DNA from: Streptomyces griseocarneus
GTDB lineage: Bacteria; Actinomycetota; Actinomycetes; Streptomycetales; Streptomycetaceae
Length of the DNA stretch: 64,000 nucleotides
NCBI GenBank assembly: GCA_003674045.1
Contig: PENC01000020.1
Span: forward strand, 79,954-143,953
Direction: 5' to 3'
Below, one piece after another: positions 1 to 8,256 of the stretch (within the stretch, counting starts at the first letter, position 1; each line of letters starts with the position of its first letter). The translations under genes and the position numbers were made by a program. The notes under the pieces were generated by a model that was not told where the DNA came from, did not search any database, and saw only the letters and a list, made by a program, of their open reading frames with translations.

Positions 1-969
1 GGCGGCGGCGCCCAGCCGTACGAGGTCTACCTCCAGGTCCTGGAGGAGCTGGCCGGCGCCCGCCTGACCGTGGGGCTCGGCGTCAGCGTGCACACGCTGG
101 CCTGCCATGCCCTCGCCGGTTACGGCACCAAGGAGCAGCAGGCGGAGCACCTGCCCGCGATGCTCGGGGGCGGGCTGCTCGGCGCCTACTGCCTCTCCGA
201 GCCCTCCGCGGGCTCCGACGCCGCGTCACTGCGCACCCGCGCCACCCGGGACGGCGACACCTGGACCATCGAGGGCACCAAGGCGTGGATCACCCACGGC
301 GGCATCGCCGACTTCTACACCGTCCTGGCCCGCACGGGCGGTGAGGGCGCCCACGGCATCACTGCCTTCCTCGTACCGGGCGACGCGCCGGGTCTGACCG
401 CGGCGCCGCCCGAGCGGAAGATGGGCATGAAGGGCTCGCCGACCGCGCAGCTGCACTTCGACGGCGTGCGTGTGCCCGACGCGCGGCGCCTGGGGGAGGA
501 AGGGCAGGGCTTCTCGATCGCCCTCTCCGCCCTGGACTCCGGCCGCCTCGGCATCTCGGCCTGCGCCATAGGCATCGCGCAGGCCGCCCTGGACGAGGCC
601 CTCACCTTCCTCGCGGAGCGCCGCCAGTTCGGCCGCCCCCTCGTGGACTTCCAGGGGCTGCGCTTCATGCTGGCCGACATGGCCACCCAGATCGAGGCGG
701 GCCGCGCCCTCTACCTCACCGCGGCACGGCTGCGCGACGCGGGCCTGCCCTTCTCCAAGCAGGCGGCCATGGCCAAGCTCTTCTGCACCGACGCGGCGAT
801 GCGCGTGACGACCGACGCCGTGCAGCTCCTGGGCGGCTACGGCTACACCGCGGACTTCCCCGCGGAGCGCTATATGCGCGAGGCGAAGATGCTCCAGATC
901 GTCGAGGGCACCAACCAGATCCAGCGGCTGGTGATCGCCCGCCATCTGGCGGGTCCCGAGTCCCGCTGA
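1..969 (+). CDS. acyl-CoA dehydrogenase, 5' end outside window
   Basis: Flavoprotein that desaturates acyl-CoA thioesters at the alpha-beta position. The frame is open from base 1, so the N-terminal helical domain is cut off and about 322 residues are visible. Family hallmarks are YCLSEPSAGSDAAS (middle beta domain, FAD and substrate contact), WITHGGIADFYTVLART, the C-terminal helical domain with ERRQFGRPLVDFQGLRF, and LLGGYGYTADFPAERYMREAK followed by IVEGTNQIQR, which is typical of short/medium-chain enzymes with the catalytic glutamate in this region. Substrate chain length cannot be told. It is followed at once by a hairpin and a convergent gene. Confidence 0.93.
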   Translation, partial: GGGAQPYEVYLQVLEELAGARLTVGLGVSVHTLACHALAGYGTKEQQAEHLPAMLGGGLLGAYCLSEPSAGSDAASLRTRATRDGDTWTIEGTKAWITHGGIADFYTVLARTGGEGAHGITAFLVPGDAPGLTAAPPERKMGMKGSPTAQLHFDGVRVPDARRLGEEGQGFSIALSALDSGRLGISACAIGIAQAALDEALTFLAERRQFGRPLVDFQGLRFMLADMATQIEAGRALYLTAARLRDAGLPFSKQAAMAKLFCTDAAMRVTTDAVQLLGGYGYTADFPAERYMREAKMLQIVEGTNQIQRLVIARHLAGPESR

Positions 970-976
970 ACGGCAG

Positions 977-1001
977 CGGGGGCGCCCGTGCGGCGCCCCC
1001 G
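977..1001. terminator. hairpin between convergent genes
   Basis: A 10-bp GC stem (977-986 with 992-1001, loop CGTGC) lies 8 nt after the acyl-CoA dehydrogenase stop and 12 nt before the stop of the convergent gene. There is no clear U-tract on either side. It probably works as a bidirectional terminator. Confidence 0.6.
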
Positions 1002-1012
1002 GAAGCGTCACG

Positions 1013-1387
1013 TCACCGGGCCGGGCGCCACATCGCGGGGACGCGGAGCGGACGGGAGCCGGGGCCTCCGATGTGCGAGAACGGCTGGGTGCGCCAGTCC
1101 AGGCTCTCGGGCAGGGTGAGCATCAGGGCCGCGTCGAACTCCTGGGTGCCCGCCGTCTCGTCCGCGGCCGCCGCCTTCTCCACGGCGCCGCCCGAGCCGG
1201 GGCACACCGTGAGTCCGAAGGGGTTCCACGGAGAGGGGCACAGGGCGTGCTCGGGAAGTACGTCCTCGTCCGCGAGCAGCGCGATCGGGCGCGCGCACTC
1301 CGGGCACACGACCCGGAACATCTCGGGGATCTCATAGGTCTCGTACGGGCTGCCGTCACCTTCATCGAGGCGTTCCAGGCTTGGCAT
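1013..1387 (-). CDS. small Cys-rich putative zinc-ribbon protein
   Basis: Not recognised as a named family. The 124-residue product (MPSLERLDEGDGSPYETYEIP...) carries VVCPECARPI followed by two further cysteines (ALCPSP, LTVCPG), a pattern suited to a structural zinc site. The downstream half is low in motifs. The start is the ATG at 1387 because GGGGGAG lies 8 nt upstream; the frame stays open further 5' but without a ribosome-binding site. It converges on the acyl-CoA dehydrogenase gene and is divergent from the Lrp-type gene. Function unknown. Confidence 0.65.
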   Translation of the reverse strand: MPSLERLDEGDGSPYETYEIPEMFRVVCPECARPIALLADEDVLPEHALCPSPWNPFGLTVCPGSGGAVEKAAAADETAGTQEFDAALMLTLPESLDWRTQPFSHIGGPGSRPLRVPAMWRPAR

Positions 1388-1597
1388 AGTTGTTTCTCCC
1401 CCTCGGAACGGCCGACCGGGCACCTCGCCCTCGGCCACACCAAGCACTTCCCGTGGCATGAGTCGGGTAATCGCCACGTCCGACAGGACACGGGTGCATA
1501 AGTGTGTTGTTCGTCACATGTTCTGTGCGCCTGTACGAGCCCCCCGCGTGTGCCGCCGACTGTGCCGGTCCGCCTCTCACCCAGTAGGTTGATCCGC

Positions 1598-2041
1598 GTG
1601 GAGGAGCTGGACAGAGAAATCGTGGAACTGCTCGTCAAGGACGGGCGGATGAGCTACACCGACCTGGGGAAGGCCACCGGCCTGTCGACCTCGGCGGTGC
1701 ATCAGCGCGTACGCCGCCTCGAGCAGCGCGGTGTCATCCGCGGCTACGCGGCCGTGGTGGACCCCGAGGCCGTCGGGCTGCCCCTGACCGCGTTCATCTC
1801 GGTGAAACCGTTCGATCCCAGCGCGCCGGACGACATCGCCGACCGGCTCGCCGAGATCCCCGAGATCGAGGCGTGCCACAGCGTGGCCGGCGACGAGAAC
1901 TACATCCTCAAGGTGCGCGTGGCCACGCCGCTGGAGCTGGAACATCTGCTGGCCCGGATCCGGTCGCTGGCGGGAGTTTCGACGCGGACGACGATCGTCC
2001 TGTCGACGCCGTACGAGTCGCGGCCGCCGCGGGTGAGCTGA
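1598..2041 (+). CDS. Lrp/AsnC-family transcriptional regulator
   Basis: 147 residues: an N-terminal helix-turn-helix (LDREIVELLVKDGRMSYTDL, then LSTSAVHQRVRRLEQRGVIRGY) followed by an AsnC/RAM ligand-binding domain (AFISVKPF, EIEACHSVAGDENYILKV, TTIVLSTPYE). Length and domain order match one-domain-pair Lrp proteins that bind amino acids and act as octamers. The start is taken as GTG 1598, where homology begins; the open frame runs 96 nt further upstream. The target is unknown. The amidohydrolase gene 255 bp downstream on the same strand is a possible target, but a repeat lies between them. Confidence 0.88.
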   Translation: MEELDREIVELLVKDGRMSYTDLGKATGLSTSAVHQRVRRLEQRGVIRGYAAVVDPEAVGLPLTAFISVKPFDPSAPDDIADRLAEIPEIEACHSVAGDENYILKVRVATPLELEHLLARIRSLAGVSTRTTIVLSTPYESRPPRVS

Positions 2042-2103
2042 CCGGGGGTGGGGTGACCGTCCTTCTGTGACCGGGGGCTCCGCCGCCGGACCCCCGCCCG
2101 CCC

Positions 2104-2240
2104 ACCGGGGTGCGTCTTGCGCTGCGTGCGCGGCTGCGGGTCCGGTGGGGGCTTGTCGCGCAGTTCCCCGCGCCCCTGACGGGGCGCGTCCGACCCGGCC
2201 CCGGCGGGGGTCTGGGGGCGAAGCCCCCAGAAAACTTTTC
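2104..2240. repeat. GGGAACTGCGCG intergenic repeat, copy 1
   Basis: Copy of the Streptomyces-type intergenic repeat, here in reverse: the core CGCGCAGTTCCCCGCGCCCC is at 2157-2176. It is preceded by GTGCGTCTTGCGCTGCGTGC and followed by a hairpin CGCGCCCC-TGAC-GGGGCGCG and a second stem GTCTGGGGGC/GCCCCCAG. It sits between two genes on the same strand (Lrp-type and amidohydrolase). Confidence 0.75.
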
Positions 2241-2296
2241 CCACCCACAGCAACCCCCACCCAGCTCACCGCAGACGGCGCGGCAGACTGTGGGGC

Positions 2297-3937
2297 ATGA
2301 GCAACCACACCCGCACCACCCTGCTGCGCAACGGCACCGTGCACAGCCCCGCCGACCCCTTCGCCACCGCGATGGTCGTGGAGCGCGGCGGCGTCGCCTG
2401 GGTCGGCTCCGAAGGGGCCGCCGACTCGTTCGCCGAGGGTGTGGACGAGGTGGTCGACCTCGACGGCGCGCTGGTCACGCCCGCGTTCACCGACGCGCAT
2501 GTGCACACCACCGCGACCGGCCTCACCCTGACCGGCCTCGACCTCACCGGGGCCCGCACCCTGGCCGAGGCCCTGGACCGGGTGCGGGCCCACGCCGCCG
2601 TGCGCCCCGCCGACCGGGTGCTCCTCGGCCACGGCTGGGATGCCAGTGCCTGGCCCGAGAACAGGCCGCCGTCCCGCCGTGAGCTGGACGAGGCGGCCGG
2701 CGGCCGTCCGCTCTACCTCACGCGGGTCGACGTCCATTCGGCCGTCGTCACCACGGCTCTCCTCGACCTCGTGCCGCAGGTCTCCGGCCTGTCCGGTTTC
2801 CAGCAGGACGGGCCGCTGACCGGTGACGCGCACCACGCCGTGCGCGCCGCCGCGCACGACAGCGTCACCCCGGCACAGCGTGCCGAGGCCCAGGCGGCGG
2901 CGCTCGACCGTGCCGCCTCCCTCGGCATCGGCTCCGTGCACGAGTGCGCCGGGCCGCTGATCTCCGGCACCGACGACTTCACCGGCCTGCTGGCGCTGGC
3001 CGCCGAGCGCCCCGGCCCCCGCGTCGTCGGCTACTGGGCCGAAGCCCTCACCTCCGCCGCCGAGGCCGGCCGCGTCCGCGAGCTCGGCGCCCATGGCGCG
3101 GCCGGTGACCTCTTTGTGGACGGCTCCCTCGGCTCGCACACGGCCTGCCTCCACCAGCCCTACGCCGACGGCCCGCACGCGGACCACACCGGCACCGCCC
3201 ACCTCGACGCGGCCGCCGTCGCCGCCCACGTCGCGGCCTGCACCGAAGCGGGCATCCAGGCGGGCTTCCACGCCATCGGCGACGCCGCGCTGACCGCCGT
3301 CGTCGAGGGCGTGCGAAGGGTGGCCGACAAGCTCGGGCTCGCCGCCGTCCGCGCCGCCCGGCACCGCGTCGAGCACGCCGAGATGCTCACCCCCGAACAC
3401 ATCGCGGCCTTCGCCGAATTCGCGCTCACCGCCTCCGTCCAGCCCGTGTTCGACGCCGCGTGGGGCGGCGACGAGGCGATGTACGCGCGGCGCCTCGGCG
3501 TCGAGCGGGCCCGCACCCTCAACCCGTACGCCGCCCTGCTCCGGGCCGGGGTGCCGCTCGCACTCGGTTCCGACAGCCCGGTCACCCCGCTCGACCCGTG
3601 GGGCACCGTGCGCGCCGCCGCCTTCCACCGCACCCCCGAGCACCGGATCTCCGTCCGCGCCGCCTTCACCGCGCACACCCGCGGCGGCTGGCGGGCCATC
3701 GGCCGCGACGACGCGGGCGTCCTGGTCCCGGGGGCGCCCGCCGACTACGCGGTCTGGACGGCCGGTGACCTGGTCGTCCAGGTCCCGGACGAGCGGGTGG
3801 CCAGCTGGTCCACCGACCCGCGCTCCGGCACGCCCGGACTGCCGGACCTCACCCCCGGCACCCCTCTCCCCACCTGTCTGCGCACGGTCGTCGGCGGGCG
3901 CACCGTGTACGCGGCCCACGGGCGTCCGAACGAGTGA
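2297..3937 (+). CDS. amidohydrolase family 3 protein (YtcJ-like)
   Basis: 546-residue metal-dependent hydrolase of the amidohydrolase superfamily. The N-terminal beta-sandwich strand leads into FTDAHVHTT (HxH metal ligands at about 68 and 70), with further ligands in GFHAIGDAAL and RHRVEHAEML and the terminal aspartate in LGSDSPVTPLDP. That arrangement is typical of YtcJ-type amidohydrolase_3 proteins, whose substrates are N-substituted amides or imides but are mostly unproven. No signal peptide, so cytosolic. ATG 2297 follows GTGGGGC. It stands alone, with a long non-coding leader of the next gene behind it. Confidence 0.85.
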   Translation: MSNHTRTTLLRNGTVHSPADPFATAMVVERGGVAWVGSEGAADSFAEGVDEVVDLDGALVTPAFTDAHVHTTATGLTLTGLDLTGARTLAEALDRVRAHAAVRPADRVLLGHGWDASAWPENRPPSRRELDEAAGGRPLYLTRVDVHSAVVTTALLDLVPQVSGLSGFQQDGPLTGDAHHAVRAAAHDSVTPAQRAEAQAAALDRAASLGIGSVHECAGPLISGTDDFTGLLALAAERPGPRVVGYWAEALTSAAEAGRVRELGAHGAAGDLFVDGSLGSHTACLHQPYADGPHADHTGTAHLDAAAVAAHVAACTEAGIQAGFHAIGDAALTAVVEGVRRVADKLGLAAVRAARHRVEHAEMLTPEHIAAFAEFALTASVQPVFDAAWGGDEAMYARRLGVERARTLNPYAALLRAGVPLALGSDSPVTPLDPWGTVRAAAFHRTPEHRISVRAAFTAHTRGGWRAIGRDDAGVLVPGAPADYAVWTAGDLVVQVPDERVASWSTDPRSGTPGLPDLTPGTPLPTCLRTVVGGRTVYAAHGRPNE

Positions 3938-4048
3938 CGGGGCCGCGGCCGCGTACCGCCGAACGACGTGCCGTCGGCCTGTCGCCGCCCCGGGTCCCGC
4001 GCCGTATTGACCTGCTGATTTACAGCAAATGACCAGGTCGGGGAAGTG

Positions 4049-4079
4049 TTGACAGGTTGCGGGCGGCGGCGGGTAGGTT
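4049..4079 (+). promoter_or_regulatory. strong vegetative promoter upstream of lnt
   Basis: A consensus -35 TTGACA (4049-4054) and -10 TAGGTT (4074-4079) are separated by 19 nt, fitting the main sigma factor HrdB apart from slightly long spacing. Transcription would begin near 4086, leaving about 370 nt of untranslated leader before the lnt start. Confidence 0.6.
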
Positions 4080-4085
4080 CTGCGG

Positions 4086-4345
4086 AGTCCACCACGGACG
4101 TCCGGCCGGTGAACCTCCACACAGTCGTCGAACGCCGCTGGGCCATGGGGCGGAGCGCCGGACGGGCGCACCGCCACTGGCAGCCAGGTCCCAGCGGCAC
4201 CACGGGGGCGAGGGACGGTAGCGCCAGGCCGGCAGGTGTGACCCGGGTGGGGCCCGGAAGTTCAGTAGACAACGGTCACGGGTGACCCGCAGCCAGCGGT
4301 CCCCGGGCCGGCCCGAAGGACACCGGGCCCCCATCCGCCGCCCGC
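4086..4345 (+). ncRNA. candidate structured leader or small RNA
   Basis: Non-coding stretch between the strong promoter and the lnt gene. It has many short complementary GC arms and no open frame with plausible codon use and a ribosome-binding site. Parts (CGCCACTGGCAGCCAGG) faintly recall cobalamin riboswitch boxes, but the conserved B12 elements are missing. It could be an independent RNA or a long 5' leader. No named family is assigned. Confidence 0.3.
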
Positions 4346-4349
4346 GCGA

Positions 4350-4382
4350 AGCGGGTTTTCCACAGGAGCGGGTTTTCCACAG
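4350..4382 (+). repeat. tandem DnaA-box-like motif
   Basis: AGCGGGTTTTCCACAG occurs twice with a 17-bp period (4350-4365 and 4367-4382). Each copy holds TTTTCCACA, one base off the DnaA box TTRTCCACA. It lies about 75 bp before the lnt start. A third copy of the motif is at 55094. Confidence 0.4.
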
Positions 4383-4457
4383 CCCCGGACCCGGGGTGCG
4401 CCCCGCGCGGGGTACCGTCGGCACACATACCGCTCAGCTCGCAGGAAAGGGGCGCCC

Positions 4458-6158
4458 GTGCCCCCGGGTACCGAAACCACCGCCGACGAACGACCGGAGC
4501 CCGCGTCGGCCCCGGCCGTGGGGACGGCGACGCCGGAGTCCGCCGCCGCGCCGCACCCCGCTCGCGCCTCCAGGTTCACCAGGCTCGTCCGCCTCGCCCG
4601 GCGCGAGGCGGCGCGTACCGGGCTCGCCGCCCTCGCCGGGCTCGCGCTCGCCGTGGCCTTCCCGCCGTACGGCCTGTGGCCGCTGTCGATCGTGGCCGTC
4701 GCCGCGCTCGCGCTGCTCACCCGGGGCCGCACCGCCCGCCAGGGCGCCTGGACGGGCTTCGCCTTCGGGCTGCCGTTCTTCTTCGTCCTGCTCCGCTGGC
4801 TGCGAGTGGTCGGCTACGACGCCGTGGTGGGCCTCTCCCTCGTCGAGGCGCTGTTCCTCGCCCTGCTCGGCGCGGGTCTGGCCCGTGTCTCCCGGCTGCC
4901 CGCCTGGCCGCTGTGGGGCGCCTGCCTGTGGATCACCGAGGAGCTGGCGCGCGACCGGCTGCCCTTCGGCGGCTTCCCCTGGGGCAGGCTCGCCTTCGCC
5001 AACACCGGCTCGCCCTTCACCCCGCTCGCGGCCCTCGGCGGCGCCCCGCTGGTGACGTTCGCCGTGGCCCTCACCGGCGGCCTCCTCGCGTACGCCGCCG
5101 TCACCGCCGGGCGGCTGCGCCACGGCCCGCGCACGCTCCGGGCCGCGCTGCCCGGCGTCGAGGCCGCCGCGCTGGCCGCGGCGGTCCTGCTCGCCGGGTA
5201 CGCCGTGCCCGTGCCCACGAAGGCCGCCGACACCGTGAAGGTCGCCCTGGTCCAGGGCAATGTGGAGCACCCCGGCATGGACTTCCTCGGCCGTCCGATG
5301 ATGATCCTCGACAATCACGTCGACGCCACCCTCCAGCTGGCCCGTGACATCAAGGAGGGCCGCAGGGAGAAGCCGGATCTGGTGATCTGGCCGGAGAACT
5401 CCTCCGACCTCGACCCCTTCCAGTACCCGCAGGCGTACGACCGCATCGAGCAGGCCGTCAAGGCCGTCGGCGTCCCCGTCCTCGTCGGCGCCCTGGTCGA
5501 CCACCCGGGCTCCAGCGGCTACATCGACAACAAGGGCATCGTCTGGGACCCGAAGACCGGCCCCGGCGCCTCCTACTCCAAGCAGCACCCCGTGCCGTTC
5601 GGCGAGTACGTGCCCTTCCGCGGCCAGCTAAGCAAGATCATCACCAGGCTCCAGCGCGTCCAGCGGGACTTCTACCCCGGCGACCACACCGGCGTGCTGC
5701 AGCTCGGCCCGGCCAGGCTCGGCGACGTGATCTGTTTCGAGATCGCCTACGACGAGATCGTGCGCGACACCGTCAAGGCCGGTGCCCGCGCCCTCGTCGT
5801 GCAGACCAACAACGCCACCTACGGCCGCACCGGCCAGCCCGAGCAGCAGCTCGCCATGTCGAAGCTGCGGGCCGTCGAGCACGGCCGCGCCATTGTGACA
5901 GCCGCCACAAGCGGCATCAGCGCCGTGGTCGCCCCGGACGGCAAGGTGCTCCAGCAGAGCACGGAATTCACCCGGGATGTCCTCAGTGCCCGGATACCGC
6001 TGCGCGACGCGACCACCGTGGCGGACCGTGTGGGTGCGGGCCCGGAATGGGCGCTCGCTATGGTGGGCCTTCTGTCCTGCGCCGCCGCGGTTCTGATCGG
6101 CCGTCGGGAGCGGACGGACGCAACTGAGCTGGCAACTGAGCGAAAGGGCCACGAGTGA
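4458..6158 (+). CDS. lnt: apolipoprotein N-acyltransferase
   Basis: Membrane enzyme that adds the third acyl chain to the N-terminal cysteine of lipoproteins. 566 residues: a 45-residue Ala/Pro-rich cytosolic start, about six membrane helices, then an extracytoplasmic nitrilase-type domain. The catalytic triad is visible as Glu in VIWPENSS (about 312), Lys in YSKQHPVPFGEY (about 374) and Cys in VICFEIAYDE (about 426), and a final helix follows. GTG 4458 follows GAAAGGGG. Its stop overlaps the next start (GTGA), so it is translationally coupled to the polyprenol-phosphate mannosyltransferase, the pair that is fused in mycobacterial Ppm1. Confidence 0.93.
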   Translation: MPPGTETTADERPEPASAPAVGTATPESAAAPHPARASRFTRLVRLARREAARTGLAALAGLALAVAFPPYGLWPLSIVAVAALALLTRGRTARQGAWTGFAFGLPFFFVLLRWLRVVGYDAVVGLSLVEALFLALLGAGLARVSRLPAWPLWGACLWITEELARDRLPFGGFPWGRLAFANTGSPFTPLAALGGAPLVTFAVALTGGLLAYAAVTAGRLRHGPRTLRAALPGVEAAALAAAVLLAGYAVPVPTKAADTVKVALVQGNVEHPGMDFLGRPMMILDNHVDATLQLARDIKEGRREKPDLVIWPENSSDLDPFQYPQAYDRIEQAVKAVGVPVLVGALVDHPGSSGYIDNKGIVWDPKTGPGASYSKQHPVPFGEYVPFRGQLSKIITRLQRVQRDFYPGDHTGVLQLGPARLGDVICFEIAYDEIVRDTVKAGARALVVQTNNATYGRTGQPEQQLAMSKLRAVEHGRAIVTAATSGISAVVAPDGKVLQQSTEFTRDVLSARIPLRDATTVADRVGAGPEWALAMVGLLSCAAAVLIGRRERTDATELATERKGHE

Positions 6159-6916
6159 ACGACGGTGGTCAGCGGAGATACGGTCCGCTCGGCACGACCT
6201 TGGTGATCATCCCGACCTACAACGAGGCGGAGAACATCGGGTCCATCGTCGGCCGGGTGCGGGCGGCCGTCCCGGAGGCGCACGTCCTCGTCGCCGACGA
6301 CAACAGCCCCGACGGCACCGGCAAGCTCGCCGACGAGCTGGCGGCCGACGACGACCAGGTCAAGGTCCTGCACCGCAAGGGCAAGGAGGGGCTCGGCGCC
6401 GCCTACCTCGCGGGCTTCCGCTGGGGCCTCGACAACGGCTACGGCGTGCTGGTGGAGATGGACGCCGACGGCTCCCACCAGCCCGAGGAGCTGCCCCGGC
6501 TGCTCACCGCCCTCAAGAACGCCGACCTGGTGCTGGGCTCCCGCTGGGTGCCCGGCGGCCGGGTGGTGAACTGGCCCAAGTCCCGCGAGATCCTCTCCCG
6601 CGGCGGCTCCACCTACTCCCGGCTGCTCCTCGACGTCCCGATCCGCGACGTCACCGGCGGCTACCGCGCCTTCCGCAGGGAGACGCTGGAGGGGCTGGGC
6701 ATGGACGAGGTCGCCTCGCAGGGCTACTGCTTCCAGGTCGACCTGGCCTGGCGCGCGGTCAAGGCGGGTTTCCACGTGGTGGAGGTCCCGATCACCTTCG
6801 TCGAGCGCGAGCTCGGTGACAGCAAGATGAGCCGGGACATCGTCGCCGAGGCCCTGTGGCGGGTCACCTCCTGGGGCGTCGGCTCCCGCGTGGGCAAGGT
6901 GCTCGGCAAGGGCTGA
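6155..6916 (+). CDS. ppm1: polyprenol-phosphate mannosyltransferase
   Basis: GT2-family glycosyltransferase that makes polyprenol-phosphate mannose from GDP-mannose, the donor for periplasmic O-mannosylation. 253 residues without transmembrane helices. Visible motifs are VIIPTYNEAENI at the N-terminus, VADDNSPDGTG, the metal-binding VEMDADGSHQP, and the dolichol-phosphate mannose synthase signature LGSRWVPGG with DVTGGYRAFRRE. GTG 6155 overlaps the lnt stop. In Streptomyces this enzyme supplies Pmt, which glycosylates lipoproteins and the phage receptor; the pairing with lnt fits a surface-lipoprotein role. Confidence 0.92.
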   Translation: MNDGGQRRYGPLGTTLVIIPTYNEAENIGSIVGRVRAAVPEAHVLVADDNSPDGTGKLADELAADDDQVKVLHRKGKEGLGAAYLAGFRWGLDNGYGVLVEMDADGSHQPEELPRLLTALKNADLVLGSRWVPGGRVVNWPKSREILSRGGSTYSRLLLDVPIRDVTGGYRAFRRETLEGLGMDEVASQGYCFQVDLAWRAVKAGFHVVEVPITFVERELGDSKMSRDIVAEALWRVTSWGVGSRVGKVLGKG

Positions 6917-6960
6917 CCCCGGCCCCGGGCATTCCACGGACGTCCAGGCACACTTGAAGC

Positions 6961-7533
6961 ATGACCTTCGGAGCACAGCAGACCGCCCCTGGCCGACCGC
7001 CGCACAAGAGCCGAGCCCGCAAGCTCCTCCCGCTGGGAGTGGCCCTGTGGGTGGTCCTGGAGATCTGGCTGCTGACGCTGGTGGCCGGGGCGGCGGGCGG
7101 ATTCACCGTCTTCCTCCTGCTGGCCGCCGGTGTGGTGGTCGGCTCGTATGTGATCAAGCGGGCCGGGAGGCGTGCCTGGAAGCGCCTGACGGCGCAGCTG
7201 CAGAGCGGGGACACGGCCGCCGAACCGGCGCCGGAGGGCGGCGGCAACGGCCTCACGATGCTCGGCGGGCTGCTGATCATCCTGCCGGGGCTCCTGTCGG
7301 ACGTGGTGGGGCTGCTGTGCCTGTTCCCGCTCACGCGGGGGGTGCTGCGAAAGGGGCTGGAACGGTGGCTCGTGCGGCAGCCTGCCGCGCCCGGGGCCTT
7401 CGGGCCGCTCGGGGACGCGTTCCAGCAGGCGCGTATGCGGATGCCGGACGGGAAGGTCGTGCAGGGCGAGGTCATTCGCGAGGACGCGCCGCCGTCCGCT
7501 CCGCGGGAGGGTGGGCCGCAGCTGCCGCGGTGA
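6961..7533 (+). CDS. fxsA: FxsA family membrane protein
   Basis: 190 residues with three or four hydrophobic helices (LPLGVALWVVLEIWLLTLV, FLLLAAGVVVGSYVI, LGGLLIILPGLLSDVVGLL) in the FxsA pattern, including the conserved PGLLSDVVG turn. E. coli FxsA is named for relieving phage exclusion by F plasmid PifA; its normal role is not settled. The tail is charged and probably disordered. It lies 44 nt after ppm1 on the same strand, probably in the same operon, and ends at a convergent junction with rbpA. Confidence 0.85.
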   Translation: MTFGAQQTAPGRPPHKSRARKLLPLGVALWVVLEIWLLTLVAGAAGGFTVFLLLAAGVVVGSYVIKRAGRRAWKRLTAQLQSGDTAAEPAPEGGGNGLTMLGGLLIILPGLLSDVVGLLCLFPLTRGVLRKGLERWLVRQPAAPGAFGPLGDAFQQARMRMPDGKVVQGEVIREDAPPSAPREGGPQLPR

Positions 7534-7554
7534 GCTTGTTTCTGTCGGCGCCCA

Positions 7555-7690
7555 ATGGGGTGCCTCGTAAGCCCGGTTTGCGGCTGCGGGCCGTCTCTGG
7601 CTGGTCGCGCAGTTCCCCGCGCCCCTGAGGGGGCTTCGCCCCCGGGGCGCCTCTCTCGGTGGGGTCTGGGGCGCAGCCCCAGGAAAGATC
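7555..7690. repeat. GGGAACTGCGCG intergenic repeat, copy 2
   Basis: Reverse-oriented core CGCGCAGTTCCCCGCGCCCC at 7606-7625, with upstream GCGGCTGCGGGCC and a downstream stem GTCTGGGGC/GCCCCAGG. It lies at the convergent junction between fxsA and rbpA. Confidence 0.75.
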
Positions 7691-7724
7691 TCCACTCACG
7701 GCAACCCCCACCTAGCCCGGGTAC

Positions 7725-7769
7725 GACAAGGGCCGGGCCACTACCAGAGGTAGTGGCCCGGCCCTTGTC
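7725..7769. terminator. 21-bp perfect stem, terminator of rbpA
   Basis: A perfect 21-bp inverted repeat (7725-7745 with 7749-7769) with a 3-nt AGA loop lies 25 nt after the rbpA stop. This very strong stem has no mismatch and should stop transcription from both sides; for fxsA it sits beyond the repeat. Confidence 0.85.
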
Positions 7770-7793
7770 GCGTCTGCCGCTCGCCGCGAGGCG

Positions 7794-8168
7794 TTACGCG
7801 GACTTACGCGTGTCACGCGGGTGCACCGCGATGTTCATGGCACCGGAGCGCAGGACCGCCAGCCTCTCGGCCAGCACCTCCTCGAGCTCCTCGCGGGTAC
7901 GCCGCTCCATGAGCATGTCCCAGTGCGTACGCGCGGGCTTGCCCTTCTTCTCCTCAGGACCATCGCCGTCCACCAGGAGTGACACGGCGCCGCACGCCTT
8001 GCACTCCCACTCCGGCGGAATCTCCGCCTCTACCGAGAACGGCATCTCAAATCGATGCCCGTTCGGGCATGCGTACTCCACCGCCTGGCGCGGGGCCAGA
8101 TCGATGCCGCGGTCGGTCTCGTAGCTGGTAACCACAAGTCGCGTGCCGCGGAGAGCTCGCTCACTCAT
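7794..8168 (-). CDS. rbpA: RNA polymerase-binding protein RbpA
   Basis: Actinobacterial transcription factor that binds RNA polymerase and the principal sigma factor and stabilises the open complex. 124 residues: N-terminal tail MSERALRGTRLVVTSYETD, core domain with the Zn/Zn-like Cys sites ACPNGH and CKACG, a basic linker KKGKPARTHWDMLMERR and the sigma-interaction helix TREELEEVLAERL. ATG 8168 follows GGGAGG. The gene is monocistronic between a sigma-R promoter and a 21-bp terminator. It matches the S. coelicolor protein in length and motifs as I remember them. Confidence 0.96.
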   Translation of the reverse strand: MSERALRGTRLVVTSYETDRGIDLAPRQAVEYACPNGHRFEMPFSVEAEIPPEWECKACGAVSLLVDGDGPEEKKGKPARTHWDMLMERRTREELEEVLAERLAVLRSGAMNIAVHPRDTRKSA

Positions 8169-8230
8169 GAATCGTGCCTCCCGGGCTTGGTCGCCCACAG
8201 GACAGGTGTCGCTGTCGTCGTCATCCGGTC

Positions 8231-8256
8231 AACGTCCGGTCGGCGGTGAAGATTCC
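8231..8256 (-). promoter_or_regulatory. sigma-R (thiol-oxidative stress) promoter of rbpA
   Basis: On the minus strand GGAAT (8256-8252), 18 nt, then GTT (8233-8231) is an exact match to the sigma-R consensus GGAAT-N18-GTT. It lies about 60 nt upstream of the rbpA start. Sigma-R control of rbpA by disulfide stress is established in S. coelicolor. Confidence 0.85.

Noticed and set aside
1577..4177. Very long minus-strand open frame opposite the Lrp and amidohydrolase genes
   Set aside because: It is a GC-bias shadow: Arg/Gly/Val-rich composition, no motifs, and the plus-strand genes are clearly real.
4150..4200. Cobalamin riboswitch upstream of lnt
   Set aside because: CGCCACTGGCAGCCAGG resembles part of the B12 box, but the preceding conserved element with paired CCGGTG/CCGG arms is missing and lnt has no link to cobalamin.
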